Source: UBA1724 sp963621575
Lineage (GTDB): Bacteria > Verrucomicrobiota > Lentisphaeria > Oligosphaerales > Oligosphaeraceae
Assembly: GCA_963621575.1 (NCBI GenBank)
Contig: CAVFEH010000002.1
Coordinates: forward strand, 1 to 64,000
Direction of reading: 5' to 3'
DNA length: 64,000 nucleotides
The position numbers and the translations under genes were made by a program. A model generated the notes under the pieces. That model was given only the letters and a program-made list of their open reading frames with translations. It did not search any database and was not told where the DNA came from. Shown one piece after another: positions 11,415-21,324 of the stretch. Every line of letters starts with the position of its first letter. The stretch's first letter is position 1.

Positions 11415-13445
11415 TCATATCTTCCCGGAAGAGGCGGACGCCTCCTTCATGCTCCCCAGCAGAAAAGCCAGTGCCGCCTGTTTGTCAACCTTCTCGTAGA
11501 CATCATCCGGCCGACAGAAGCGTACCGTGTCCTCCGGGAGTTCCTCCAGGAACTTTGAGGGCGGATGGGGCATGAGGAGTTTTCCCTCCCGGCGCTTTTC
11601 CGCGAAAGTCAGGAAGAGCTCCTCCTTTGCGCGGGTAATGGCCACATAGAAGAGCCGCCGTTCCTCCGGTTCGTTGCCCTCCTCCATGGCGCGGGCGTGG
11701 GGGAAGAGGTCCCGCTCCATCCCCGCCACATAGACCACCGGGAACTCCAGCCCCTTGGCCGCGTGGACAGTCATTAGGGTCACCGCCTCCAGTCCCTCCT
11801 GGTCCTTGCGCCCGCGCTGGTCGCCGCCCTCCAGGAGCGCCAGCTCTTCCAGCAGGCCATCCAGAGTTCCCCGGAAGCCGCTGCGCACATCGTATTCCCC
11901 GACGCCGGAAAGGAACTCCAGCACATTGTCCCGGCGCATCAACGCATTCTCCCGGGGCTTGTACATCCGTCCAAGCCCCGCCAGATAGCCCAGCTCGTCA
12001 AAGAACCGCCTCACCTTGTCGTGGAGCGCCCCACTCTCCCTGAACTCCTCCCGGAACTTTCCAAGAATCCCCATGAAGGCCTTCAGCGCCGCTGCGGAGT
12101 CCTTCGGCAGCCCCTCCAGGATGGCGGGATCCCGCGCCAGATCCTGCATGGGGCGGTGGGTCTTTTCACGGATCTCGTGGAGTCGATCCAGAGTCGTGTC
12201 GCCGATGCCGCGGGGAGGCACATTGACCACCCGAAGGAAGGAAATGTCGTCCCGGGGATTCGCCAACGCGGCCAGAAAGCCCCGTGCATCCAGGATTTCC
12301 CGTTCCTGATAGAAGGAGGTTCCGCCCACCAAGTGGTAGGGGATCCGGGCCTTCCGGAAGGACTCCTCCAGAATCCGCCGCTGGCGATTGGAGCGGAAGA
12401 GCACCGCGAAGGCGCTCCAGGGGCGTCGCCGGAAGTCGTGCTGTTCCTGGATGCTCCGCACCAGAAAAGCGGCCTCGGCGGAGTCGTCGGCGCAGCGCAC
12501 CTCCCGGATCCGCTCCCCGTCCTTTTTGGCGGACCAGAGATTCTTCTCATGCCGCTGGCTATTGTGGGCAATGACGCCGTTGGCGGCCCGGAGGATGACC
12601 TCCGTGGAGCGGTAGTTCTGCTCCAGGCGGATGACCTTCGCCTGGGGGTAGAGTTCGGTGAAATTCAGGATATTCTGGATGTCGGCGCCACGCCAGCCGT
12701 AGATGGCCTGGTCGTCATCCCCCACCACGGCCAAATTGGCCTCCTGGCCGGCCAGCATCGTCATGATGCGCAGCTGCACGCCATTCGTATCCTGGTACTC
12801 GTCTATGAGGATCCGCTTGTATTTCCGGCGGTATTCCCCCAGGACCTGGGGACATTCCTCCCAGAGCTTCACCGTCAGGCAGAGCAGGTCGTCGAAATCC
12901 AGCAAGTCCATCTGGCGCATGCGCTTCTGGTAGGCCTCGTAGACCTGCGCCACCTCCCGGCACTGGGGCTTGCCGGAGTTCCGGACATCCTCCGGCCAGA
13001 GGCACGCCGCCTTCGCCATGGAGATCCGATGACGCCAGAGGCGGCTGTCATAGCCCGTCCCCACCTGCCCCTGCTGCGCCATGATCTCCATCACCAGGCC
13101 CTTCTGCTGTTCGTCAGAGGCAATGGAGAAGTGCCGGCTATATCCCAGAAGATGGATCTGCCTCCGCAGCACCGTGGAACAGAAGGAGTGAAAGGTGCTG
13201 ATGGTCATCTCCTTGGCCGCCTGGGGTCCCACGTAGGCGCCAATGCGGTCCTTCATCTCCCTGGCCGCCTTGTTGGTGAAGGTCACCGCCAGGATCGCCC
13301 CCGGCTCAATGCCGTGATCCACCAGGTTGGAAATGCGGTGCACAATCACCGTGGTCTTCCCGGTGCCCGCCCCCGCCAGCAACAGCAACGGCCCCTCCAG
13401 GCACTCCACGGCTTCACGCTGCCGCTCATTCATCTGCGCACCCAT
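11415..13445 (-). CDS. UvrD/Rep-family ATP-dependent DNA helicase
   Basis: A superfamily 1A 3'-5' helicase of 676 residues (E. coli Rep 673, UvrD 720). Walker A AGAGTGKT is at about residues 24-31, followed by TFTNKAAREMKDRI (motif Ia), ISTFHSFC, DEYQDTN (Walker B), VGDDDQAIYGWRGA (motif III), QNYRST (motif IV), TVHAAKGLEF (motif V) and LFYVAITRAKEEL (motif VI). Length and the VTFTNKAAREMK segment look closer to Rep than UvrD, but the assignment is not decisive. It would clear proteins from DNA ahead of forks or act in repair. The start is preceded by GGGGGAG at about nine bases. The DUF374 gene ends 24 bp upstream. Confidence 0.93.
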   Translation of the reverse strand: MGAQMNERQREAVECLEGPLLLLAGAGTGKTTVIVHRISNLVDHGIEPGAILAVTFTNKAAREMKDRIGAYVGPQAAKEMTISTFHSFCSTVLRRQIHLLGYSRHFSIASDEQQKGLVMEIMAQQGQVGTGYDSRLWRHRISMAKAACLWPEDVRNSGKPQCREVAQVYEAYQKRMRQMDLLDFDDLLCLTVKLWEECPQVLGEYRRKYKRILIDEYQDTNGVQLRIMTMLAGQEANLAVVGDDDQAIYGWRGADIQNILNFTELYPQAKVIRLEQNYRSTEVILRAANGVIAHNSQRHEKNLWSAKKDGERIREVRCADDSAEAAFLVRSIQEQHDFRRRPWSAFAVLFRSNRQRRILEESFRKARIPYHLVGGTSFYQEREILDARGFLAALANPRDDISFLRVVNVPPRGIGDTTLDRLHEIREKTHRPMQDLARDPAILEGLPKDSAAALKAFMGILGKFREEFRESGALHDKVRRFFDELGYLAGLGRMYKPRENALMRRDNVLEFLSGVGEYDVRSGFRGTLDGLLEELALLEGGDQRGRKDQEGLEAVTLMTVHAAKGLEFPVVYVAGMERDLFPHARAMEEGNEPEERRLFYVAITRAKEELFLTFAEKRREGKLLMPHPPSKFLEELPEDTVRFCRPDDVYEKVDKQAALAFLLGSMKEASASSGKI

Positions 13446-13469
13446 AGAATCAAACTCCCCCGAGAAAAC

Positions 13470-14147
13470 TCAGCGATTCCCCGCTGCCCCCGGATCCCGG
13501 GTGACTGCCGCCATGCCCCGGCGCAATGCGTCAGTCAACTCCTCCTCCGTCCGGCCGTCTCCACAGGCAATGGGCTCCCCCACCACCAATTCCACCCGGG
13601 AGAAGGGGCACGGAATCTGCATTTTGTCCCAGCTGCGGAGTTGCCAGCAATGGGTGGCGTTCAACGAAACAGGCACCAGCTCCGCTTTCGCGGAACGCGC
13701 CAGACCGGCGGCCCCGGAATGTACGGCATAGCGGGGTCCCCGCGGGCCATCCAGAGTCAACACCGGAGACTTTCCGGCCTTCAGGGCGCGCACAAGCCCC
13801 AGCAACGCAGGGACGCCCTTCCGCGACGAAGACCCCCGCACGCTCTGCAACCCCATGCACCCCACAACTTTGGAGATATACTCACCATCCCTGGAGGCGC
13901 TGATCATGACAACGCACCGCGACAGGATCTTCCGGGGAATCATGGTGACTGCGCCAATGACACGGTTGTGCCAAAGCGCCAGCACAACCGGCCTCCCCGA
14001 CAGCATCTCCTCCACCACACGCTCCTCTCCCGTAATCCGGAAGCGGATTGTGCAGGAGTACAGCTTCAGGACTCCGGCAAGCATCCACGCCAGCCACTTG
14101 GGCATGCGGCGTTTGTTTTTTAATGTGAAGATTCGGCGGTCGCTCAT
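13470..14147 (-). CDS. DUF374-family lysophospholipid acyltransferase-like protein
   Basis: A 225-residue protein of the DUF374 group within the LPLAT superfamily. A hydrophobic N-terminal segment (WLAWMLAGVLKLYSCTIRF) suggests membrane association. Diagnostic motifs are VLALWHNR (counterpart of the HxxxxD block), SASRDGEYI, RGSSSRKG and TLDGPRGPRY. Relatives occur in Gram-negative bacteria near lipid A or phospholipid genes and may acylate a lipid; the actual substrate is unknown. The ATG at 14147 follows GAGGTG. It sits between the zinc-ribbon gene upstream and the helicase gene downstream on the same strand. Confidence 0.85.
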   Translation of the reverse strand: MSDRRIFTLKNKRRMPKWLAWMLAGVLKLYSCTIRFRITGEERVVEEMLSGRPVVLALWHNRVIGAVTMIPRKILSRCVVMISASRDGEYISKVVGCMGLQSVRGSSSRKGVPALLGLVRALKAGKSPVLTLDGPRGPRYAVHSGAAGLARSAKAELVPVSLNATHCWQLRSWDKMQIPCPFSRVELVVGEPIACGDGRTEEELTDALRRGMAAVTRDPGAAGNR

Positions 14148-14210
14148 CGCGTCACCTCTTCCCGTCTCGGGAAGAAGGAGGAAGGAAGAACAGGAAAGCC
14201 CCTACTGTAT

Positions 14211-14945
14211 CTACTCTTCCACGTCACAGAGCAGTGCGCCACAGCTGTCGCAACACTGCAGCGTCCGTCCCCGCCGGACTTCCTGCCCCTTCTGGGGTGG
14301 CAGCACACGGTGGCAACGCCCGCAGGCGCCTCTTTCAATCTTCACCGCCCAGGGCCGAAGCGGATTCTCCCGGGGGCCCGTCCGCAGACGCTCATAGGCC
14401 TGCAAGGCAGCAGGATCCACCAGGCGCTCCAATGTCTGACGTCCCGACAGCAATTTCTCAATCCGATGCTGCAACGCACCCTCCTGGAGCTTCAGACGAT
14501 CCCGCAAATCCGCCAACTGCGCTTCGGCGCTCGTCAGCGCCTTCCGCAAATTTCGCTGTCCCTCACGGGACTCCTCCACCGCCGCCAACGCGGAAAGCTG
14601 GGATTCCTCATTTTCGGCAATCTGCCGGTCATACCGCGCAAGGGTCTCCAAAGCCGCCTGGTATTCGTCATTCTTCCGGATCAGCGCCGTCTTCACATGG
14701 AACTGCTGGCGCTCCTCCCGAAGCTTCGCACAGGATGCCTCCAAGGAGGACAACGCCCCCTCACGACTGCGGAGCTCCTCCGCATGGCGCGCCACACCCT
14801 GGGCCTTCTCCCGAAACTCCTCCCGCGCCTGGTCCCACTGTTCGTGGATCTTCCGGGATTCCTCACGCAACTGCGCAATCTCCAAGTCCCGCAACTGGAG
14901 CCCAAGAAGGCCCCGTGCGCAATTGTTCTGAGTGACATCCTGCAT
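14211..14945 (-). CDS. Coiled-coil C4 zinc-ribbon protein (CdsZ/CT398-like)
   Basis: A 244-residue protein with a long charged coiled coil (residues about 10-175: repeated E/R/L/A heptads such as LAALEESREGQRNLRKAL-type segments) and a C-terminal zinc ribbon with CGRCHRVLPP and CCDSCGALL, supplying four cysteines. This architecture matches the zinc-ribbon family that includes chlamydial CdsZ (CT398), reported to interact with sigma-54 and type III secretion parts; homologues also occur in bacteria without type III secretion. I chose the ATG at 14945 because AGGAG precedes it; the longer frame adds a basic stretch with no signal. No type III genes are in the window, so a general scaffold or regulatory role is more likely here. 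Confidence 0.8.
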   Translation of the reverse strand: MQDVTQNNCARGLLGLQLRDLEIAQLREESRKIHEQWDQAREEFREKAQGVARHAEELRSREGALSSLEASCAKLREERQQFHVKTALIRKNDEYQAALETLARYDRQIAENEESQLSALAAVEESREGQRNLRKALTSAEAQLADLRDRLKLQEGALQHRIEKLLSGRQTLERLVDPAALQAYERLRTGPRENPLRPWAVKIERGACGRCHRVLPPQKGQEVRRGRTLQCCDSCGALLCDVEE

Positions 14946-15174
14946 CGCTGTCTTTCTCCTGTCGTTCAATGGTCGCTTGCACTCCCGCCCTTTCCCGCGC
15001 ACAGAGGAGAAATCCCCTCACTCCCCGCGCACACTCCAGGGAAAAATGCTCCCCGGGTCTCCGAAAAGGCGGACTCGCCCTCCCACGCCGATCTCCCTCG
15101 CCGGCGACAGCGGGCTCTGCCATGATGATGTTGTTTTTGTTCCGCCGGGTGCCCGGTCCAACCAACACAGCCCC

Positions 15175-16860
15175 CTAGAGGGCCTGGTCGATGGCGCGCA
15201 GCACCCGGAGATTCACGTCGCGGACCCACTCCTCGGAATGGGGGTAGTCCGTCATCTTCAAGGGCCGTTCCAATCCCTTCTGAAGAATCGAAAGGACCTG
15301 TTCACGGCCCACCAGGGATTCCAGCAGCTGGCAGGCCCGGTAGTCCTGCATGGCCTCGCCGAAGACCTCGTAGCGCAGGGAATCCACGGGGCGTCCGTCG
15401 CCGCCGGGATAGACCAGGAAGGAGTCGCCGCCGAAGAATCCGTATCCGGCGCTGGTGCTCTGCCAGGGATTCAGATTCTGATCCAGGGAATACTGGGAGA
15501 ACCAGAAGTTATGCCCCCAATGCAGGAAGCCCTCCTGCCCCAGCGCATAGAGCAGCACGCCCAACACCCGGTTCCGCCAGCTGGGCATGCCCATGAGACG
15601 GTTCGGGACGCCGTCGCCCCAGTTGCCACAGTAGTAGCACCAGCGACTCGCCACAGGCAAATCCGCAAAGCGCTCCACCGAGTTGGTGACAGGAATGGGA
15701 TGTCGGCTAACGCCCTGCTTCACATACTCCACGTCGGATAGGGCGTCGAAGACGGGGAACTCCCCTTCGGGGAGGAACTCCGTCATCAGCGAAAGACTCG
15801 CACGGTAGCGCTCCAAGGAGTCGCCGCCCGGCTCGTCGGAATTGTGGAAGATGCACTTGCCGGCCAGGCCCTCCTTCCGCAGGAACGCCGCCAGCGCCGG
15901 CAGCAACTGCCCAAGGAACTCCCGGTATTCCGGAGAATCGGCGGCCACATCCCAGCCAAAGCGCCTCACGCCGTCCACCAGGATCTTCGGAGTCGCCCTG
16001 GCGCCCCACTGGGTGAAGGCGTGGGCGAACTCAAAGCGCTCCATGCCACAGGCCCGGGCCTCATCGAACCAGCGCTTCAGCAGGGAGAAGTCAAAGACAT
16101 ACCGGCCCTCCTGGAAGGAAATCCCCAGCAGCTGGCAGTCGGGGCGCTCCCGGCCAATGGCGGTATCCAGGGGCGGAGTCCAGAGGGGAGTGAAGAGGAC
16201 ATTCACGCCGTGGTTCAGCATGTCCTTCACGTAAGCCCGCAGCACCTCCCAGAACTCCTCCCGGTCGTATCCCAGGCGGTACCACTTCTGCAGGCAGTCC
16301 ACATGGAACCAGGAGCAGGACCAGAGGCTCTGCTTCGGCAACTCCGCAGGCAGAATCTCCAGCTGCGCCTCCACCACCAGGGGCGCCACCGCCTCGCAGG
16401 GCCACGCCAGCTCCAGCTGCTCCCTGGGGGGCACGGAGAGCAGAATCCGCAGGGGGAAGCGTCCGGAGGGACACTCCCGCGGCACATCCACAGACACCCA
16501 GAGGCTCACCCACTTGCCGGCGGGCATGAGGAGCAGATTCCCCGGCGCCAGAGGCAGCAGTGGATCCGGGAAATCCCCGGGATTCGTGGAGATTGTCAGC
16601 GGATCCCCGGGATCGGCGGGCAGGTCGCAGAAAACCGTTCCCACCTGCCGGAGACTCACACAATCCCGGAAGAGGGAATCCACCTGGCACCGAAAGAAGG
16701 TGCGCACGGGGGAGCAGACCGCCACCTGGAAATTCAGGCGCTGCCCCTGCAACACGGGAAAGACCCGCGTGCGGCAGGGCGCGAATGGGAATTCTCCGTC
16801 CAGGAAGACCTTCTGGAGGTCGTCCAGCAGACATATCCGGCATTCGTTCCGGGAGGCCAT
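15175..16860 (-). CDS. DUF4091-domain protein, glycoside-hydrolase-like
   Basis: A 561-residue protein. The N-terminal half looks like a beta-sandwich (LNFQVAVCSPVRTFF, GKWVSLWVSVDVPRECPSGRFPLRI), followed by a TIM-barrel-like region (LWSCSWFHVDCLQKWYRLGYDREEFWEVLRAYVKDML, HNSDEPGGDSLERYR) and the DUF4091 region near the end (WRNRVLGVLLYALGQEGFLHWGHNFW). The layout resembles GH123-type enzymes; the HNSDEP segment resembles the catalytic acid region of that fold. No signal peptide is visible, so it may act in the cytoplasm on imported glycans. It starts 21 bp after the nptA-like gene, hinting at cotranscription. Sugar specificity is unknown. Confidence 0.82.
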   Translation of the reverse strand: MASRNECRICLLDDLQKVFLDGEFPFAPCRTRVFPVLQGQRLNFQVAVCSPVRTFFRCQVDSLFRDCVSLRQVGTVFCDLPADPGDPLTISTNPGDFPDPLLPLAPGNLLLMPAGKWVSLWVSVDVPRECPSGRFPLRILLSVPPREQLELAWPCEAVAPLVVEAQLEILPAELPKQSLWSCSWFHVDCLQKWYRLGYDREEFWEVLRAYVKDMLNHGVNVLFTPLWTPPLDTAIGRERPDCQLLGISFQEGRYVFDFSLLKRWFDEARACGMERFEFAHAFTQWGARATPKILVDGVRRFGWDVAADSPEYREFLGQLLPALAAFLRKEGLAGKCIFHNSDEPGGDSLERYRASLSLMTEFLPEGEFPVFDALSDVEYVKQGVSRHPIPVTNSVERFADLPVASRWCYYCGNWGDGVPNRLMGMPSWRNRVLGVLLYALGQEGFLHWGHNFWFSQYSLDQNLNPWQSTSAGYGFFGGDSFLVYPGGDGRPVDSLRYEVFGEAMQDYRACQLLESLVGREQVLSILQKGLERPLKMTDYPHSEEWVRDVNLRVLRAIDQAL

Positions 16861-16881
16861 GGTTCGTGCGCTCCGAAGGGC

Positions 16882-18606
16882 CTACTCGAAGGACTGCGTC
16901 TCGCCCTGGTTGTCCAGGGAGGGGAGCTCCACCTTGCCAAGCTTCGCCGGCTTCTCGTAGAGGCTCTCCGCACGATCCGCGATATTCGCCATGTGGCGGC
17001 CTATCTTCCGGATCTCCTCCAGCAACTCCAGGTAGATAATGCCCACCTGCGGCACGCACAACCCCGAGTTGATGCGGTTCAGATGCTCCCGCTCACAGGC
17101 CGTCAGCGCCTCCACCATCTTGTGGCGGAGCTCCTTGGCGTGCCTCACATTCTCCGGAGTGTTCTTCTCCAAGGTGTGAATCACCGCCTCCGCCAGCTCC
17201 CCAAGCTGACGATGCAAGGCATCCAGCTCTTCATCCGCCTTGGCGCTGAAACGCCGGCCCTGCTCCTCCAGACGGCCAATGATGTTCTGGATGATGACCG
17301 TATGGTCGCCGATCCGCTCGGCGTCGTTGGCGCAGTGCAGGAGCAACGGGATCTGTCCTGCCTCATTGGAGGTCAGCTCGCCGTGTTGCATGAGGGAAGA
17401 AAGGTAATCCGAGATCTCCTGCTGCCGCTGGTCAACGTCCTCCTCGCGCTTCTCCAACTGCTTCACGATGCGCTGGTTGGATTCGTCGTTGTGGTTGTAC
17501 GTGTTGATCGCGCAGTCCACCATGCGCCAGGACTTCTGGAGCATCTTCCGCAACGCGGCAGTGGTCTGTGCCAAGGCGATGGAGGGCGTGGAGAGCAGGA
17601 TGGGATCCAGGCGCCGGAACTTCACGTCCTTCCGGTTCACCGGGATAATGCGTTCACACAGCCGCGCCAGTTGCGGGATGAAGGGGAGGAAGACGATGGT
17701 TGAGAAGACATTGAAGATGGTATGGGAGTTCGCGATCAGACGCGGCAGTTCCGCGCCGGGGGAGCACAGCCGGATGAACCAGAAGAAGAAAGGCTCCCCG
17801 TTGACGCGCACCCAGAAGGTGACCGCGATGAGCATCACGCCCAGCGCCTGCGTCAGGGTATGCGCCATGGCCGCCTGCTTGGCCACGCGGTTGGCGGAGA
17901 TGGCCGCCAGCTGCGCGGTCACCGTGGTGCCGATATTGGATCCCAGCGCCAACGCCACTGCCGTGTAGAAGTCCAGCATCCCGTTGTTGGCCAGCACAAT
18001 GATCAGACCCGTGCACGCGGAGCTGCTCTGGATCACCACCGTCACCAGCATGCCCACAAAAATCGCCCCGAGGACCGCCAAAGGCGGCATGATGCCATTC
18101 ACCGGCTCGCACTGGAAATACTTCAGCGCCGACTTGATGAACTCCAGTTCCTGCAGGGTGCCGTTCATCATCTCCATGCCCAGGAACAGGAAACCGAAGC
18201 CCATGATGACCTCGCCCCAGTGGGTGACACTCCGCTTTTTGCTGATGAACATGATCAATCCCAGGATAATGGAGGGGAAGATCACCGCGCTGATGTTGAA
18301 GGCCACCAGCTGGCCCGTCACCGTGGTGCCGATATGCGCGCCGCAAATAATGCCAATCGCCTGCTCCAGATTCAACAGACCCGCATTCACAAACCCAACC
18401 ACCATCACCGTGGTCGCCGCCGACGACTGGATCACCGAGGTGACCCCCACCCCCGTCAACACCGCCACAAACCGGTTCTTGGCAAAAAGACGCAGAATCG
18501 ACCGCATCTTGCTCCCGGCCACCTTCTGCAATCCATCACTCATCAACGTCATGCCGTAGATGAAGATGGCAACGCCGCCAAGAACCTTGAGAATAGAATG
18601 TACCAT
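16882..18606 (-). CDS. Na+/phosphate cotransporter family protein with PhoU-like domain
   Basis: A 574-residue membrane protein of the NptA/YjbB class. The duplicated transport core carries two QSS motifs (SVIQSSAATTVMV and VVIQSSSACTGLI) and two GTT motifs (GAHIGTTVTGQL and GSNIGTTVTAQL), the hallmark inverted repeat. From about residue 360 the protein is soluble and helical with PhoU-like character (NDAERIGDHTVIIQNI, RKIGRHMANIADRAESLYEKPAKL). It would import or export phosphate driven by sodium, the PhoU domain tuning activity. The ATG at 18606 follows GGAG; the upstream in-frame extension starts in the leader. A TATATT -10 lies at 18668-18673 with no clear -35. Confidence 0.92.
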   Translation of the reverse strand: MVHSILKVLGGVAIFIYGMTLMSDGLQKVAGSKMRSILRLFAKNRFVAVLTGVGVTSVIQSSAATTVMVVGFVNAGLLNLEQAIGIICGAHIGTTVTGQLVAFNISAVIFPSIILGLIMFISKKRSVTHWGEVIMGFGFLFLGMEMMNGTLQELEFIKSALKYFQCEPVNGIMPPLAVLGAIFVGMLVTVVIQSSSACTGLIIVLANNGMLDFYTAVALALGSNIGTTVTAQLAAISANRVAKQAAMAHTLTQALGVMLIAVTFWVRVNGEPFFFWFIRLCSPGAELPRLIANSHTIFNVFSTIVFLPFIPQLARLCERIIPVNRKDVKFRRLDPILLSTPSIALAQTTAALRKMLQKSWRMVDCAINTYNHNDESNQRIVKQLEKREEDVDQRQQEISDYLSSLMQHGELTSNEAGQIPLLLHCANDAERIGDHTVIIQNIIGRLEEQGRRFSAKADEELDALHRQLGELAEAVIHTLEKNTPENVRHAKELRHKMVEALTACEREHLNRINSGLCVPQVGIIYLELLEEIRKIGRHMANIADRAESLYEKPAKLGKVELPSLDNQGETQSFE

Positions 18607-18817
18607 GAAAGACTCCGTGCAGGGGGTCGGCTTTGTTCGTGTCCGGTAAGAATCGCGCAAGATGCCTAATATAACGCCCCCACCCTGCACGCCCTACCCC
18701 ACACGGAAACACCGCATGAAAACGGGAAGGGCGGACAGATGCGCCAAAAACAGATTCTCCCGCACCGGGTGCAAAGGACGCGCGCTGTCATCCGCCTTCC
18801 ACTTTCCTCCCGCACAC

Positions 18818-18854
18818 GCAAAAAGGCCCCTGCGGAAGACACCACAGGGGCCTT
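18818..18854 (-). terminator. Rho-independent terminator after the acyl-CoA ligase
   Basis: AAGGCCCCTG (18823-18832) pairs with CAGGGGCCTT (18845-18854) and, read on the minus strand, is followed by TTTTT. It lies in the 404-bp space between the ligase stop (19011) and the transporter start (18606). The rest of that space holds the transporter leader and no gene. Confidence 0.8.
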
Positions 18855-19010
18855 GTAGGAAAATCAGAGGTGACGCTGCGTGGGAATGCTCTGCCGTGTG
18901 CAAAGAAAGATAGAGTCTAGAGACTCCAATGCAAGAATTGTCCAGAGTGCCATTTGCAGCGTCACCGGGGTTACCGTAACCCCTCCGCCCCGGTTTTCCA
19001 TTTCGGCGCG

Positions 19011-20696
19011 CTACTTCTGCTGGAAGTCGGGAGTGGCCTCCACGTTCAGGAGTTTCTGCGCCCACTCGCGGAGCTTGAACTTCTGGATCTTTCCGGAGGC
19101 GGTCTGGGGGAAGTTCTCCACGATGAAGAAGTGCGCGGGGGTCTTGTAGAAGGCGATCTTGTTGCGGCAGTAGTCCCGCATCTCCTCCTCGGTGAGGTCG
19201 GAAACGCCCTTCGCCGCGATGATGAACGCGCAGACGATCTCGCCGTACTTCTGGTCGGGGGCGCCCACGACCTCGCACTGTTCCACGCGCTTGTTGGTCA
19301 TGAGGAACTCCTCGATCTCGCGGGGATAGATGTTCTCGCCACCGCGGATGATCATGTCCTTGAGGCGTCCGGTAATGCGGTAGTATCCCGCCTCGTCCAC
19401 CTGTCCAAGGTCGCCGGAGTGGAGCCAGCCATCGGGTTCGATGGCCTTCTTCGTCTCCTCCGGCATCTTGTAGTAGCCCTTCATCACCGTGTAGCCACGG
19501 ACCATGATCTCGCCCGTGGTGTTGGGGGGAAGCGTCTCGCCGGTATCGGGATCCGCAATCTTAATCTCGATGTTCGGCTGGATGGTGCCCACCGTCTGCA
19601 CACGGCGCTCCAGGGTCTCGTGGGCGCTGGACATGGTGATCACGGGGGAGGACTCGGTGAGGCCGTAGGGGATGGTGATCTCGGGCATGTGCATCTCCCG
19701 GATGACCCGCTGCATGAGCTCTGTGGGGCAGAGGGAGCCGCTCATGATGCCGGTGCGCAGGCTGCTCATGTCGAACATCTTGAACATGGGGTGGTTCAGC
19801 TCGGCGTAGTACATGGTGGGCACGCCGTAGAGGGCCGTGGCCTTCGCCTTCTGCACCGAGGCCAACACCAGCAGCGGATCGAACTGCTCGCACATGACCA
19901 GCGTGGCGCCGTGGGAGAAGACCGCCATGACGCCCAGCACGCAGCCAAAGCAATGGAAGAGCGGCACCGGCACGCAGACACGGTCCTCCTTCGTCAGAAT
20001 CTGGCGTTCGCCGATGTAGTATCCGTTGTTCAGGATATTCCGGTGGGTCAGCATGACGCCCTTGGGGAACCCCGTGGTGCCGCTGGTGTACTGCATGTTC
20101 ACCACGTCCTGGTTGGAGATCCCGCTCATGGCCTCCTGCAGCACGGCGTCGTCCACGCTGCGCCCAAGCGCGAAGAGCTCCTCGCTGGAGTACATGCCGC
20201 GGAACTTCTCCTGCCCCAGGTAGCACACGGTCTTCAGGCAGGGCAGTCGCTTGCTGTCCAGATAGCCGCGGGGACTGGTCCGCAGTTCGGGCAGCAGCTC
20301 GTATATCACGTCCACGTAGCTCACGTCGCGCTGGCCGTCCACAATGGCCACCATCTTCATGTCGGACTGCTTCAGGACGTACTCGACTTCACTGATCTTG
20401 TAGTTGGTGTTGATGGTCACCAGCACACAACCGATCTTGGCGGTTGCGAACATGAATGTGAGCCACTCGGGGACATTCCTGGCCCAGACGCCCACGTGGT
20501 CGCCCCGCCGGATCCCGATGGCCAGCAGGCCCTTCGCCAAATCCTCGCAACGCTGGTCGAACTCCTTGTAGGACCAGCAGAGGTTCCGGTCGGGATACAT
20601 GATGAAGGGATGGTCGGGCTGCGTGGCCACCAGGTCCTTCATGAACTCCCCGATGGTCTTTTCGGTAAACAGCTTCGCGTCGTAGATGCTGCTCAT
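19011..20696 (-). CDS. AMP-binding acyl-CoA ligase
   Basis: An acyl-adenylate-forming enzyme of 561 residues. The ATP loop is YTSGTTGFPKG, the adenine-binding motif is YGLTESSP, and the hinge region is HSGDLGQVDEAGYYRITGRLKDMIIRGGENIYP; the catalytic lysine sits in TASGKIQKF. This is the layout of medium- or long-chain fatty-acyl-CoA ligases, although aryl acids are possible. The ATG at 20696 is preceded by AAGGAG at eight bases. It follows an XRE-cupin regulator gene by 29 bp, an arrangement common in anaerobes and likely to make the pair autoregulated. No beta-oxidation genes are nearby. Confidence 0.9.
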   Translation of the reverse strand: MSSIYDAKLFTEKTIGEFMKDLVATQPDHPFIMYPDRNLCWSYKEFDQRCEDLAKGLLAIGIRRGDHVGVWARNVPEWLTFMFATAKIGCVLVTINTNYKISEVEYVLKQSDMKMVAIVDGQRDVSYVDVIYELLPELRTSPRGYLDSKRLPCLKTVCYLGQEKFRGMYSSEELFALGRSVDDAVLQEAMSGISNQDVVNMQYTSGTTGFPKGVMLTHRNILNNGYYIGERQILTKEDRVCVPVPLFHCFGCVLGVMAVFSHGATLVMCEQFDPLLVLASVQKAKATALYGVPTMYYAELNHPMFKMFDMSSLRTGIMSGSLCPTELMQRVIREMHMPEITIPYGLTESSPVITMSSAHETLERRVQTVGTIQPNIEIKIADPDTGETLPPNTTGEIMVRGYTVMKGYYKMPEETKKAIEPDGWLHSGDLGQVDEAGYYRITGRLKDMIIRGGENIYPREIEEFLMTNKRVEQCEVVGAPDQKYGEIVCAFIIAAKGVSDLTEEEMRDYCRNKIAFYKTPAHFFIVENFPQTASGKIQKFKLREWAQKLLNVEATPDFQQK

Positions 20697-20725
20697 GGCT
20701 GTGTCTCCTTCTTCGCCGCCACCCA

Positions 20726-21298
20726 TCATTTGGGAGAGTAGATCACCGCCAGAATCCGCGCGCCCTGCTGGCTGGCGGCGTGCAGGTGGTGGGGCACGAT
20801 GGAATCGTAGTAGATGCTCTGCCCCTTCTCCACACGGTAGCTCTCCCTGCCGTAGACCACCTCGATGGCGCCCTCCAGCACAAAGACAAACTCCTCACCC
20901 TCGTGGCTCGAAAGCTCGTACTTCTCCGCAGAGGCGGGCTTCACCTCCACCACGAAAGGCTCCATGCTGCGGTCCGCCTTGTTCACCGACAACGCATGGA
21001 AGACCAATCCACCCTGATGGCCGCCGGAGAACCGCAGGTCGCCGTCGTCCTCCTTGATGTTGGAGTCGCTGATCACGGGACCGGAAAGGGAGGCGTCGTC
21101 CAGGAAGGTTCCCAGGCGGCACCCCAGGCCACGCGCAATGGCCTGCAGGGGCGCCAGGGAAAGAGCGATCTCGCCCCTCTCAATCTGCCCCAGCAATTCC
21201 ACAGACAAACCGGTGCGGGTTCCCAACTCCTCCAGGCTCACACTGCGAAGCTCCCGAAGATCACGAATCTTGGCTCCAATGCGATCGTTGACAGGCAT
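20726..21298 (-). CDS. XRE-family transcriptional regulator with C-terminal cupin
   Basis: A 190-residue regulator. Residues about 8-65 form an HTH_XRE domain (IGAKIRDLRELRSVSLEELGTRTGLSVELLGQIERGE). The C-terminal half (about 110-190) is a cupin barrel with EKYELSSHEGEEFVFVLEGAIEVVYG and YYDSIVPHHLHA supplying the usual metal or ligand-binding positions. Such proteins sense a small molecule through the cupin and bind operator DNA. The ATG at 21298 follows AAGGAG. It is the first gene of the operon with the acyl-CoA ligase, so the ligand may be an acyl compound; that is inference. A palindrome sits in its leader. Confidence 0.9.
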   Translation of the reverse strand: MPVNDRIGAKIRDLRELRSVSLEELGTRTGLSVELLGQIERGEIALSLAPLQAIARGLGCRLGTFLDDASLSGPVISDSNIKEDDGDLRFSGGHQGGLVFHALSVNKADRSMEPFVVEVKPASAEKYELSSHEGEEFVFVLEGAIEVVYGRESYRVEKGQSIYYDSIVPHHLHAASQQGARILAVIYSPK

Positions 21299-21324
21299 GA
21301 TGCTATCTCCTTGAAAAATGACCA